From Rallus limicola (Eukaryota > Chordata > Aves > Gruiformes > Rallidae), in the NCBI GenBank assembly GCA_022605955.1, contig JAKCOZ010000001.1, positions 21,258,146 through 21,322,145 on the forward strand: 64,000 bases of DNA, in the 5' to 3' direction. A program made the translations under genes and the position numbers. Positions 1 to 52,300 of the stretch are shown here, one piece after another. Positions within the stretch are counted from its first letter, which is position 1, and each line of letters opens with the position of its first letter. The notes beneath the pieces were generated by a model. The model had not been told where the DNA came from and did no database searches. It saw only the letters and a list, made by a program, of their open reading frames with translations.

Positions 1-40953
<40,953 letters not shown>

Positions 40954-42500
40954 CTGAGCTTTATTTTGGACATCAGTCTACCTCAAGATGTGATAAGCAT
41001 TTAAAATCTGTCTCTCATAAGTGTCTCTTATAATTTGACATTTAACTGCGTTGATATGAAGAAAAAAATCATGCATCTACAGTTAGAATCTCCACAGTAC
41101 TCTTCATGATATACAGGCTGCTGGAGCTGTGACAATGCAAAAGACCAATGATACTTGCACGAAATCTGTACATAGGCAGTTTTCAACAGATCTTACTTTA
41201 CAACTGTTAGTTCATGGCCATGTTTATCCTTTTTTATAAAAAGGGTTACCTAAAGAAATGTAGCTGCATTTATTGCAGTGGATGTTGCCAACTAGATAAA
41301 ACGTTGGAAGGCAGAGTTGTTTGGCATCAACTTAACAGGTTGATCTTGCATTCCAAAACATTTTGTGAATTTCTGTCGTTGCTGCTGGGTTTTTTTTAGC
41401 TCTACAGGAAAATTGAGAATTATGTAACTTTTCATTTAGATTTAGTATACATTTACTTTCTTTAATGCACAGTGACAGTTCATCCCCCTATTTGTAATGT
41501 ATAATTGGGATTTGGAAGAAATGTGTCCTAATGAAAAAAAACCCACACAAAACGCATTAAAAGAACACCTAATAGTTATTTGAAAGATAATTTATATCTG
41601 GTGTATTTATATTCCAAAGAATATGATGGTATTATTTCTTGATTACACAGAGAGGGTTGTAATCAAATGAAAATGATCAAGGTATAGAATTTTACAAACA
41701 TTGTAAATATAAAAGCAAAAGTGCCTCTCTATATGAATGGGTAACAAACTGTTTTAATGTAGCAATGGATGGGAGCAGTGTTTCACTTAAAAAATAAGTT
41801 ATTTGTACTGGCATTTGAAGCTTTGGTGGTTTTAAATTTCACAGATTTGGCCCTGTGTCTTGCCAAGATTGCGTGGTTTTATGGGGGAAAGGAGGCTGAA
41901 TCTTTTCAAGCAGAATTTTTTGGTGGTGTATCTTCAGTTGATTGTACTGGCAGTATTCAAAAAAGCATTATTTTACTGTAATCAGGTGATGTACAAAAAT
42001 ATATGTGTGTATGTATTGTAAGGCACTTGGTTTGCTTTGTAATGAACCAGAATGTGGTAAAAGTTTTGTCTGTTGCTTCCATTTTAAAGTAAACCAAAAC
42101 TCACCCATTTCGATAAATCCTCCATTAATGTGTATGTATCATTATGTTAAAAGTTCTTTCTTTTCTCTTAAACTTCCAACAGTGATAATTTAATATTAAT
42201 TTAAAGCATGAGTGGATTTTTCAAAGTAAAATCAAACTTTTGAACACTGAAAAAATGCACGCAGTTTTAAGGTTGTATTCCATGCTAGCAATACATATAC
42301 ATGTAGAATATAAGTAAGTGGTTTAAAGCTATGGAACTTCAGCCTTGCAGAAAATGAGACATGTCAAGAAATACCAGACAGCTTTGATAGCTTCTTACAC
42401 TTCAAACTATTACTAGATGGATTCAGGTTTTGCTAGGATCTGTGTGGGGGTTTTTTTCCTAAATATTTGGCATTCTGATCAAAACAGTTGGAAAATCTAA
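40954..42500 (+). other. GNPTAB: GNPTAB 3' UTR and downstream flank
   Basis: A/T-rich sequence between the TAG and the SYCP3 CpG island. An ATTAAA at 41,556-41,561 is one poly(A) signal candidate, but no clean AATAAA decides the cleavage site, so the 3' limit is unknown. Confidence 0.5.
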
Positions 42501-42639
42501 GCTGAAGTTTTAAGGCAGTTTTCCTGTTGCAGTTAGGTAGTTTTGGGCAGCTCTGCTGTCATGCCATTCGCTTTTGTTTAAACACTTCTGAAGGTAAGTC
42601 CGTGGCATTCTGTTTAACTTTAGCAGTAACAGCCGAGTT

Positions 42640-42960
42640 TAACGCGACCAGTCTCCACCGCAGGCCCGCCTCCTCTAGCCGCCGTGTGTCCGTCACTGCC
42701 CATAGGCCTCACCCCTTTAGTGCGGCCCGCCCGCCTTCCCGCCTTTTTCCAGGGGGTGGGAGGTGCTGAGGGGGGCGATCGTGTCGCGTCATCCCAGTCA
42801 GCTGCGTTAGGGCTGCCAGAAGCGCTGGTGCTGAAGGGAGTGAGTGGCTTCGGGCGGTAGGGTGTGAGGCGCCCTCTCTCACCGCTGCTGGTGGGCCTCC
42901 TCTGTACGAGGTGGCGGCGGCCGTGGTGAGCACTTGGCGGGAGCGGGGTGGTCAGGGTGG
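42640..42960 (+). promoter_or_regulatory. SYCP3: CpG island, putative SYCP3 promoter
   Basis: A sudden GC- and CpG-rich island in an A/T-rich window. It lies just upstream of the SYCP3 coding exons and downstream of GNPTAB. TTCCCGCC at 42,736-42,743 fits the E2F consensus; E2F6 and DNA methylation are known to silence germline genes outside the gonad. Start site and direction are inferred from gene order. Confidence 0.7.
42830..42925 (+). other. SYCP3: candidate non-coding SYCP3 exon 1
   Basis: A GTGAGC donor at 42,926 follows the most CpG-rich stretch and could end a 5' UTR exon spliced to 46,162. The 5' limit is a guess. The coding exon has only 18 untranslated bases before its ATG, so an upstream non-coding exon must exist. 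Confidence 0.35.
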
Positions 42961-43025
42961 AGAAGAGCCCATCGCAGGACAGAGGAAGAGGGATGAAAGG
43001 TGTTTGGGTGAAGAGTAAGGAACGG

Positions 43026-43866
43026 TGTCACGATCCACATCTGGACAAGACTTAAGTTTAGCAGGCATTAAACCCCCTTGCGTTCCAATGAACCTTAGAT
43101 AGCCCTGGGTGACTGGGGGCAGCTGGTCTTACACACTGAGTGACATCCAATTGTGAGGTATTTTATCATGGTAGGTTCTCAGTTCTCAGAGAACAGAATT
43201 AAGACTCGAAATGGAGTTAAGGTTAAGGTTGCTTTAATTGTAAAAAATGTGCAGGAAAAAGGGGGAAAAAGGAGAAAAGGGGGGAAAAGGGAGGTAGAGT
43301 GGGAAAGAGAGAGACAGACACGGGGAAAGGGGTGGGGGGTGCTGCTATATCTAGCACCACGAGGCTACAGCATTCCGTCTGCTGGCAGTCTTCTTCAGTG
43401 TCTCTGGGTCCGATGGAAGGGAAGAGCATTCCCTCGTTGTCTCCATGTCCCTCGATGCATGTTGCTTGCTTCCTTCTATTGCTTGCCTCTCATGTTGCTT
43501 GCTACATGGCTGCTTGCTGCATCTCATGGCCGAATGCTCTCTTTTTGTAGTCATCCTTTGTATGGCCACAAGCTTCCACCTGGCTTGTGGGCCTCTGTGG
43601 ATGACGGAATGTCCGATGTGTCAATGGCTCCTGATATTTCTCCTGATAGTGCAATGCTCTCCTGATGTGTGCCTGATGTCTCTTCTGATAGTGGTCTAAT
43701 GGCTCCTGATGTCTATCTTTTGGGTGGCTCTTTGAATAGTCATTAGGTCTTTGGAAGCCTTAGCCAGTGGTGTTGATGTAATGAGGTTTGGTTAGGTGAG
43801 AGGAAAAATGGGGGGGGACACGAGGTTCTGTTGGCAATTATTAAGGCATATTTCCAGTTCCTTACA
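43026..43866 (-). mobile_element. LTR-like element, probable solo retroviral LTR, minus orientation
   Basis: Read on the minus strand the segment starts TGTAAGGAACTGG and ends GATCGTGACA (TG...CA ends). It has an ATTAAA-type poly(A) signal followed by GCAACC about 200 bp before its 3' end, as in U3-R-U5 LTRs. The purine-rich and TTGCTTGC/TCCTGAT repeated blocks inside are typical LTR internal variation. No matching target-site duplication was found, so the far boundary is uncertain. No viral coding sequence is present. Confidence 0.45.
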
Positions 43867-43869
43867 CAG

Positions 43870-46161
43870 GGTTAGGAGACTGTGGTGCTCAGCAGCCTTT
43901 GACAGCCTAGTAGCTTCCCCTCAAAACCTCTGGTAGCTGTGGTGTGGACCTAAGTCTTCCTTGTTGGACTGAGGTAAAAACAGGTGGTCCATCATGATGA
44001 AAAGCCCCACATAGGAGATTCACACAAATACTGGTTTATTTCACATCTTCTTGGGCAGGGTAAATAAAGGAGGTGAATTGCTCTGGAAAATAGCTATTCA
44101 ATACATAACTCCGGCTTGAAGATACTTGAATTGGCTAAACCAGGTCACTGCACCGGGAAAGGTGGAGGCTGTTGTCTCATAGAATGGTTCGCATTAGAAG
44201 GGACCCTAAAGGTCATCAAGTTCCACTCCTGCCATGGGCATGGACACCCTCCATTAGACCAGGCTGCTCAAGGACCCATCCAACTTAGCCCCGAACACTT
44301 CCAGGGAGGGGATATCCATCACTACCCTGGGCAACCTGTTCTAGAGCCTCAACGTCTTTGTAGTGAAAAATTTCTTATATCCAATCTAAATCTAACCCCT
44401 TCCAATTTAAAACATTCCTATCACTCCATGCCCTTCTAAAAAGTCCCTACCCAGTTTTCCCGAAAGCCCTTTCAGGTAGTGGAAGGCTGCTACTGAGTCT
44501 CCTGGAGTATTCCTTTGTGAGGTGGCAAGTCTGTGGGAGTGTCTAGGGAGTTCTGCTTTGTGTGCTGGTTTTCAGCACAAAGAAAAGTGCTAGCATGCAA
44601 GATAAAACAGATGCTTGCAGTTTAAAGTTGAAGTGCATTGGCAGTGCAGAGATACGTGCAGCCAGATGCAATACCAGTACTTTCTTCCATAAATCACGCT
44701 TTCAACAGCTGCATTAGTTGAAAAGCAGAATGAATCTTGACTTTTTTCTCATTTGAGGATAATTTTAATTAACAATTGCTTTTTACTTTCCAATTTTAAG
44801 GGGTTTTCAGTATGTACTTTAGGGTTATTTTAAAAGAAAAAGTCTAAAAATCTTCATAATATATAGAGAAACATCACCCACAGAAAAAACTGGGTGTTAA
44901 AAAGCAGTGCTCCTTAGCTATTGTGATCACATTGTGTATATCCATATAACATGTAGTTAAAAATATCTATGGACTACTAATTTATAAAAGTAAGTGGTGG
45001 TGAGACAGCTGTTTATGTGGGGAGACTTTATAGCCATGGAAATTCAAAACATCTTTACTGGAGTTCTCAATTTCAGTGTGTGAACTTAATTTTCAGATCT
45101 ATCTTTGCCTTGGCTTGTGGAAAACCTTTTGGTATTTCTAGCTGTGTTGAATTCTGCGCAGAATGAGAAGTCTATCCACTTGACAGAGATCTTGCTCAGT
45201 TTGTAAAATGGGGTACTTGCAGCTGTTTTTTTACAATTATTATTTTTATGATTTTGATATTCCAAGTAATCCTCTTGTTTTTGAAGGATTTTCAAAAAAT
45301 AGACGTCATGACAATTAACTCAAAATGCTTCATACCTCTTGCTGTCAAAGGTAACGAGAAGTATTTCAGCAACAATTCAGTACCTTGCTATTTCCTCTTG
45401 TATTTCTATATTATTTCTATTGTTGATAAAGCACTAAGGAAAACAGGTATTTTGCTACTTGTGTATTTAATGGCTACAATGATGTCCTTTTCATTCTAAT
45501 AAGATACTTTACTTCTTGAATATTTATGATAACACATGGAATATCTAAAAATTAGTATTACTGAAGTAAGGAAATTATTATTTTAAGAGTGCAGCACATT
45601 TGTTAGCACAAATACAGAAACTGCATTAGTTACATTATAGAATGCAGTGGAATAATAGCTAAAAATAAAGATGAATAAGAAAATGACATTTTCCCAGGAT
45701 TTTAAAAACAGCATATGTGTATTTGTCTTGTGTGGGATGGTTTGCAAAATAAGATTGTTCTTCATGGTTTATCACTTCTGCATTGTCAAAGAGAATATTG
45801 GCATAGGTTTTGGGGAATGCTATACTGGGCATGATGAAATACATGATAAACTTCATGGAAGCCCAGCAGTTAGGAACCTTAGGAAGTTTCATAATTTATG
45901 TCCTTGTTTTTCAGCAGAATCAAATACGTAGCTACTATCCCTGTTTGCAAGGTGTTTGTTTTTTTTTACCCTGTTCTTAGAAATCTCTCTGATGGTTAAT
46001 CCACAGGATTGCCTCAAACCTAAACCAGTTTGACTGAATAACCTTACAGGTGGAAAATATTGCAGGAGTGTCCATTGACAGGTCCATGTAAGCCAGAAAA
46101 TGCACTTATCTTCAAAGTAGCTTGGGGAAAGTTGTGTGACAAATACAACATACCATTTCAG
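43870..46161 (+). other. SYCP3: remainder of SYCP3 5' intron
   Basis: Holds a CR1 fragment (about 44,178-44,515). A minus-strand open stretch at 45,659-45,892 looks mildly protein-like, but nothing supports it as a gene. Confidence 0.6.
44178..44515 (-). mobile_element. CR1 LINE 3' fragment, minus orientation
   Basis: The + strand begins with the inverted CR1 tail (ATAGAATGGTTCG, then GGTCATCAAGTTCCA) and closely parallels the first 300 bp of the larger CR1 at 12,968 (for instance GGCAACCTGTTCTAGA in both). About 340 bp, 5'-truncated, in the SYCP3 first intron. Confidence 0.9.
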
Positions 46162-46309
46162 TAGGAAGACAATCTTGTTATGGCACCATCAGGAAGAAAA
46201 CATGCAGGAAAAGCTGCTAAAGCAGCACAGGAAGACCAAGCCATACCTGCCTATGACTTTGAGGAGGAAAGAAAAGAGCTGAGTGGATCAGAGGAAGATA
46301 TTAGAGAAG
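46162..46309 (+). CDS. SYCP3: SYCP3 first coding exon
   Basis: Acceptor TTTCAG ends at 46,161. Eighteen bases of 5' UTR precede the ATG at 46,180. It encodes residues 1-43 ([20 protein letters not shown]...) and exits in phase 1 at GTGCTT, a weak but usable donor. Confidence 0.93.
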
Positions 46310-49300
46310 GTGCTTGTATGATTATTTTTTTTATTTTGACTTAACTTTATATATAAATGAAGGCACATATTAGCAAGCGTCTGAATAAGCATGGTTCATC
46401 ATGTTTGTGACAGCTAGCCTCCTGTTGTAGCATTTTTATTTGGTTTGTTTCTCTTAGTTTCTCCCCTTCATTTGTGCAGAGTAAACTCCACCCCACCCCT
46501 CACCCCGCCCCTGTCAATAGAAATCTGACAGCCAAAGATTTTTTTTAAAAGAATATAAATACCTGTTTGTGATTTTTGTTTTTTTTAAAGGTCAGAGTAC
46601 AACATTTAGGTATTTATTTTACAATAAAATGAAATTCTTAAGAGACTGACTGGGCTTTTCAAATTTTTAGATCTTGACCTTTCTGTTGTTCGTTATATTG
46701 TGAGTTGGGAGTAGTTGTGCAGTAGTGGACAGAGAAACTAAAGCTGTTTGAGTCCTGTCTAGAAGAACTCAAGGCAGTGCCAGCTCAAATACAACCTTGC
46801 AGAGTAATTTACCACCATCTGTCAACTCCAGATTCAGAGCTTTAGGAGCTGCATGTCTTACAGATGGGAACTGGGGCCCATGAGACATGGTCAGAGAAAT
46901 GGAATTACAGAAATGTAATTACACTTTTAATAACTAAAAAAAACCAACCCTACAAAATATAAGATATCTTTGTAAATCTTTTTGTTTTGTATCGAGGTGA
47001 AACACCAATAATAGATAAGCATGGAAAGAAAAGACCTCTGACTACTCATGTGGTTCCAGATGATGTGGGGTAAGGTGGCCTAAATTAATTCACCATCCTT
47101 GTTTTGCTTGCGGATTTTGTGGTATTTGATTAAAAAACAATCACATGACAGTTATAACAGTAGTTGGTTAAAAAAAGTAACATTTTAAACTTATTCTGGA
47201 GTTTCTTCATACTTTTGAGCATTGACAAAAAATGGATGTATTTGTGCGAGTTTTAAAATTTTTGTTTCTTATTTTATTCTAAATTTTATCCTAAATTGTT
47301 GATAAATTCACTAGGTTTTTTTCCTTCCAATCACAGTTGCTTGAAGATATTAACAGTAGTTTTCATGAGCCAACTATTGCATGAAAAATACTTTTTATGT
47401 ATAAATTTTATTAAATTCAGTGTTCATTATTTATGAGGATTGTAAATGCAATAACGTGTATGTTTGAATAGCTTTTAGCAAGATCACAGCTTTGTAGCTG
47501 TTGAGGATAGGATTTTCCTTTCGTTTTTAACTCTTCACAACAGGAAGAGGTATTCTGCAGAGATGATATAAACCAAAGATAAATATTTTATTTACACACC
47601 ATGTCACCTTTTGGGCTCATCAGCTATTGTACCACTGCCTTACACACAATGCTGATGTTATTTGTCTAGGATATTTCTTACTGTGCCAGCCATGCTGTGA
47701 TGGACTTGTTTTCATTTGATATTTCAAATACCTATTGTGTTTTCTTTTTGTATAGGGAACAATCAATTTTATTTACCATGCTTCCTCACTGAGGACCCTT
47801 TAATTCCTAATGCTGCCTCTTCTACTGGGGACTAAGTTAATAGATTGTAGTAACTTTTTTTAAAAAAAACAGCTAATTAGTCTCAAAAAGAGAGCTCTCA
47901 CAGGAGGAGAGGTTTGTTGTTTTTTCTTATCTTGTAGAACAGTAACAGCTCTCATTGCTTACGAAGAATAGGTATGCGAATAAAACTGCTCTTAAGCCTA
48001 TACAAAAGGTCTGTTTTTAAAGTCAGAAAATGGAAAATAAAAGTTTTAAACACTGTTTTGTAGGGGCGAAGTACAGAATATGCTGGAAAGATTTGGAGGT
48101 AGGTATGTTTATGTTCTAATAAATTAAAAAACAATTCACGTTTAAGTTATTAAAGAATTGGCAGTAATTCCTTACCATAGAATAACTTTAAAGGTTTACA
48201 TTAAATAACCAGCTGTAGCATTTTTCAGTATTTCTGAAAAAATAAATTTTTCAGAAAAAAATCGTATCTAAATAGGGCAAAGGGAAAGAAGAGAAGGCAA
48301 AAGCTACACAGAAAGAGAGATGCAAGTATTAGCATAGGTTATTACAAAGGAAAAAGGGAAGGATACATGAGTGCTGGGGATTGCCAATAAAAACTTAAGA
48401 TGAAGTTTAATAGGGATTATATTGTAGAGAGGGGCAATATGGGTTAGCTGTTGTACTTAATTTTTTGTTACAGTGACATAAGAGAGTGGGAATTGCAGGA
48501 CTTGAGTGAGAATTTAGGGGCACAAAAGGGTTCATATAAGCAGCTTTATAAAACAGTTCTAGATGAGGTATTTTGGAAGATTGTAGTTGTGATATAGAAT
48601 GAACTGGAGAGTAGTCTGTACTATAGAGAACAAGGGAATACATAGAAAAGAGAATTTTAGTGGTCAGGGAGAAGAGTACAAGTTTCTAGAAGAGCTAAAG
48701 AATGAGTGTGAGTAATGCTAGTCATCTAGTAATGAGAAATTTATGAATGTCACCTAGTTGGATTTAGTTTAGTGGTAATCAGATCCTCACGTGGCTTTCT
48801 ACTTTCAGTTAAATGGTCAGCTGAATTCTAGATAGGTGACAGGTTAGAGGAGAAAGACATTGCACTTAAAAAGACTTTATACTACATGGCACAGTTTAAC
48901 ATTGAGAAGCTGTTGAAGGAAGGGATGCCATTTTAACACCAGTTATTTCATACTCAGTAGCTAGTTAATACTTTAAGAAAATGCTGTGCAGTCATTACCA
49001 GTATGTAAATTTAAAGGTTAAATTAGGAGTTTCAGAAAGAGCATGAAAGGAAATTAATTAAACAGAGAGAGGATGCTGTCTGCTCAAAAATAATAGGTAT
49101 GGCATTAGGAGAGGCTCAGCAAATCAGAAAGAGAGATCTGATGTTTCCTGAAATCTGCAGTGAGAAGGAAAAGAAATTTCTGTAGTAAACTTAAGCTGTG
49201 ACTTGTTAAATCTCCAAATTTAAAGTGAAACAAACATACTATCTTGTGTCAAATGCTTTAAAGTTCCAAATCTCTGAAGCATTAAAAATACTTTGTCATT

Positions 49301-52300
49301 CATTCAATATGTTCACAGCAATAGTAACCACATACTAGCTTTATTCAAAGTAATTTGAGTATTACACTATAATCATGGGTTTTTCTAGGAAAAAAAAAAA
49401 ACAACAAAAACCGTGTCAGCATAACTAAATTCCTTGAAAGTCTGGAAGCTCTTGAGCTGGCACTGCGGTCATGTAGCTTAAGTAATGAGGATTTTGATGG
49501 TGTGAAAAAAACATCATTGCATACTAGAGAAAAGAGTTAGAGGTCTGTACTCGGGCTTGTGCAGAGTAGCTCTAGCTTTGAATAGAGAATTTGCAGAAAC
49601 TGAGATGTCCAAATACAATGTTTGAACGTAGGCAGTGTGAACTGATTGTGAACTGAAACACTAGTGCTTCTAGTTTTTCAAGCATACATGCGTTCTTGTT
49701 GTGTGGATGGTATGCTAGACATTAGACCATAATAATCAGTACAGCAACACAACTGCAGTGTGTTAGGAACTGATTTAAATGTACATAATGGCAGCAGAGT
49801 TCAGACTGCTGGACAGTTTGTTTACTCTGTATGTCCACTCAGAGCCAGCCTGACATTACACCCACTACTGTCCTGCCTGGAATGAAAGAAGCTAAAGCTC
49901 AGTCATGTCATAGTAGATCCCATTTAGTCTGGCTTGAGAGGTGAGATTTGAAGCAGATGCTAGAGTAGTTGGTGGGGCTGGACAGTGAGTAGTTGCAGCT
50001 GTAGAGGTCAGGTGTCAACGGTGTACAGAGGGTTTAGGGAAGCAGGACTCATGCCAGTGCCAACAGCAGGTTGAGGGACACTATACACACAGCAGTCAGG
50101 AGACCAGATCACATCAGTTTCTTTTCATTAGAGCACCACCACATTTGCTTCCGCAAAGTGTAATTCATCAGTGTTTTTAATAAAAGGTACTATGTAGTTT
50201 GGTATGCTTAACTTCTAAATTTTCTTTGGCTTTTAGCTGACATTAACAAGGCTCTCTTAGCTAAGAGGAAAAGGTTAGAAATGTACACAAAAGCCTCACT
50301 CAAAACCAGTAACCAGAAGATTGAGCATGTTTGGAAAACACAGCAGGAGCAAAGGTAAAACCCACCTTTGTTTTTCAAACCTGTGAAATCCAGTTCTCTT
50401 TTGTGGCACAGCATGGATAGCTGAGCCATCTTCTTGCAGTTAAATACTGTACCTACTGTACCTACTAGATCTGCTCAGCCCCTCTGTTTCTGCTGCCTCC
50501 AGTTGTGTCCACTTGGTAAAACTGACTATTTATGTCAGCTCCTTTTATTCTACTCTGAGTACTGAACCTTGGCTTTCCTTGGAATTCTTTATGGCATTTG
50601 TCATACTTATGCTAGTGTCTGTTTGCAGGCAGAAGCTCAATCATGAGTTCTCCCAGCAGTTCCTGACTTTATTTCAGCAGTGGGATGTAGATGTCCAGAA
50701 AGCAGAGGAGCAGGAAGAAAAACTAGCGGTGGGTTTCCAGCATGGCATGAGTTTCATGGAATTTCTGCAAGGAGGGGATATTGCTCAGGCACTCAGAAAG
50801 CTAAAAACACTTCCTGTAGTATAAACAAACACACGATTTCTTGCCTCCATTAAAAAAAAAAAAATCCAGTTTGGTGGCTCTCAGATTGTAAATGTTTAAG
50901 TTTTGGGATATAAAGTGAAGAGGGGTGCATTTTTAAACTTTATTGCAAGCTTATAAATAGCAGTAAGTGATGCCCTAGGACAGTATATTGCTTGAAGAAA
51001 AGTCAAGACCATTTACGGAGGAGAAAGATGTGTGCTGTGTCTGGGTACCCATATTCTTTGGGTTCCAGGACCAAAGGAGTAAACAGAAGTACTTGTCCTT
51101 TAGCATGTGTTGCTTAAAAGTATGCATGTATATAATAAATGTATGAGAATTTGATTTTTGGAAGGGGATAGGAGTTGTACAATGGAATGTCATCACATTA
51201 TGCTGCTCTATTTGTACTCCCAAACCATTTGAAAGTGTTGCTTTTCTTTAGGCAGCGCATTTCCCTGGGGTATCCTCGAGAGCTGCACTGGACAGCAATC
51301 CTCACAGAATCTTTAAGGGATAATTCAGGTTGTAAGGGACCTTAGGGCTTAGTCCAGTCTTTGGTTTTTCTTTCATTAGTAATAGCAAGGATAACTCTTG
51401 AGGCAAAGATCTACATTACATGACCCAGATTTCCATTGAAGGCAGAATTTCTGGTTTTGGTAAATGACACTAGTGTTGTTGTCCAAATGCTTTTGGTTAA
51501 CTGATGCAATTATTTTTTTCCTTTTACTTCTGCTTCAGAATATGTTTCGTCAGCAACAAAAAGTTTTTCAACAGGCAAGAATAGTTCAGAGTCAAAGACT
51601 GAAAACTATTAAGCAACTCTATGAGCAATTCTTAAAGGTACAGTACATTTTCTTAGAATGCAGCTGATTCTTACCACATGACTTAAGAAAGCTGTATTGA
51701 TTCAATGTTTGTGAAGTAGAGGGCGCTAAGGTCAATTAAGGAAAGTAACAGGTATTCATGTTAGCATTTTTTCCCATATTTAAGAACATGACTTGTTTTC
51801 TCCATACCTGCACACGTTGCATCTGTTTAGTAAATAACTTGGTTAAATGTGTTTTCCCAGGGATCTGATTGCCTTGCCCGTTTCAAATATTGAACCTCAG
51901 CCCTCAGAACATACTTTCTAAACAGTTTTGTACCAGTTAAACTACCAGAGGGCAGTTAAATCATCAGGATTTTGTCTTAAGTATTCCCTTAGATTTTTTC
52001 ATGTTTTTAATGAAGTGGAATTTAACAATTTATAATGCATCTTGGGCTGCAATTTACTGCTTTTATTACTGCTGACTGGTGCATTTCCCCATAGTGAGTA
52101 TTAGATACCAATTTTTTCTGTCAGTAACCTTTCTATCTATTGCTGCTTCATGTAAGGAAAGTGACCCTTAAAGAGAATCAATTGTAATTCCCTTAAAATT
52201 GCCCCGTTAGATCTCCTAACATTGCTCTTCCTAAGCACTGTTCATTACAAAGTATTTTCCTTTCCATAACTTGGTATTCCTGGTAAGTATTCTCTAAACT

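Noticed and set aside
43153..43699. Open frame of 170 codons and overlapping shorter ones
   Set aside because: They fall in the LTR-like element with purine-rich and repeated blocks. The translation is low-complexity Lys/Gly/Glu then Cys/Leu repeats, without a family signature.
45295..45350. Possible extra SYCP3 5' exon (acceptor TTGAAG, donor GGTAACG) with GACGTCAT inside
   Set aside because: The acceptor lacks a good pyrimidine tract and the segment has no support beyond chance matches; one half-site-like CRE is not enough.
45659..45892. Minus-strand open frame of 77 codons in the SYCP3 5' intron with mildly protein-like content
   Set aside because: No splice sites, no continuation on either side and no recognised family. 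The length is within chance for A/T-rich sequence.
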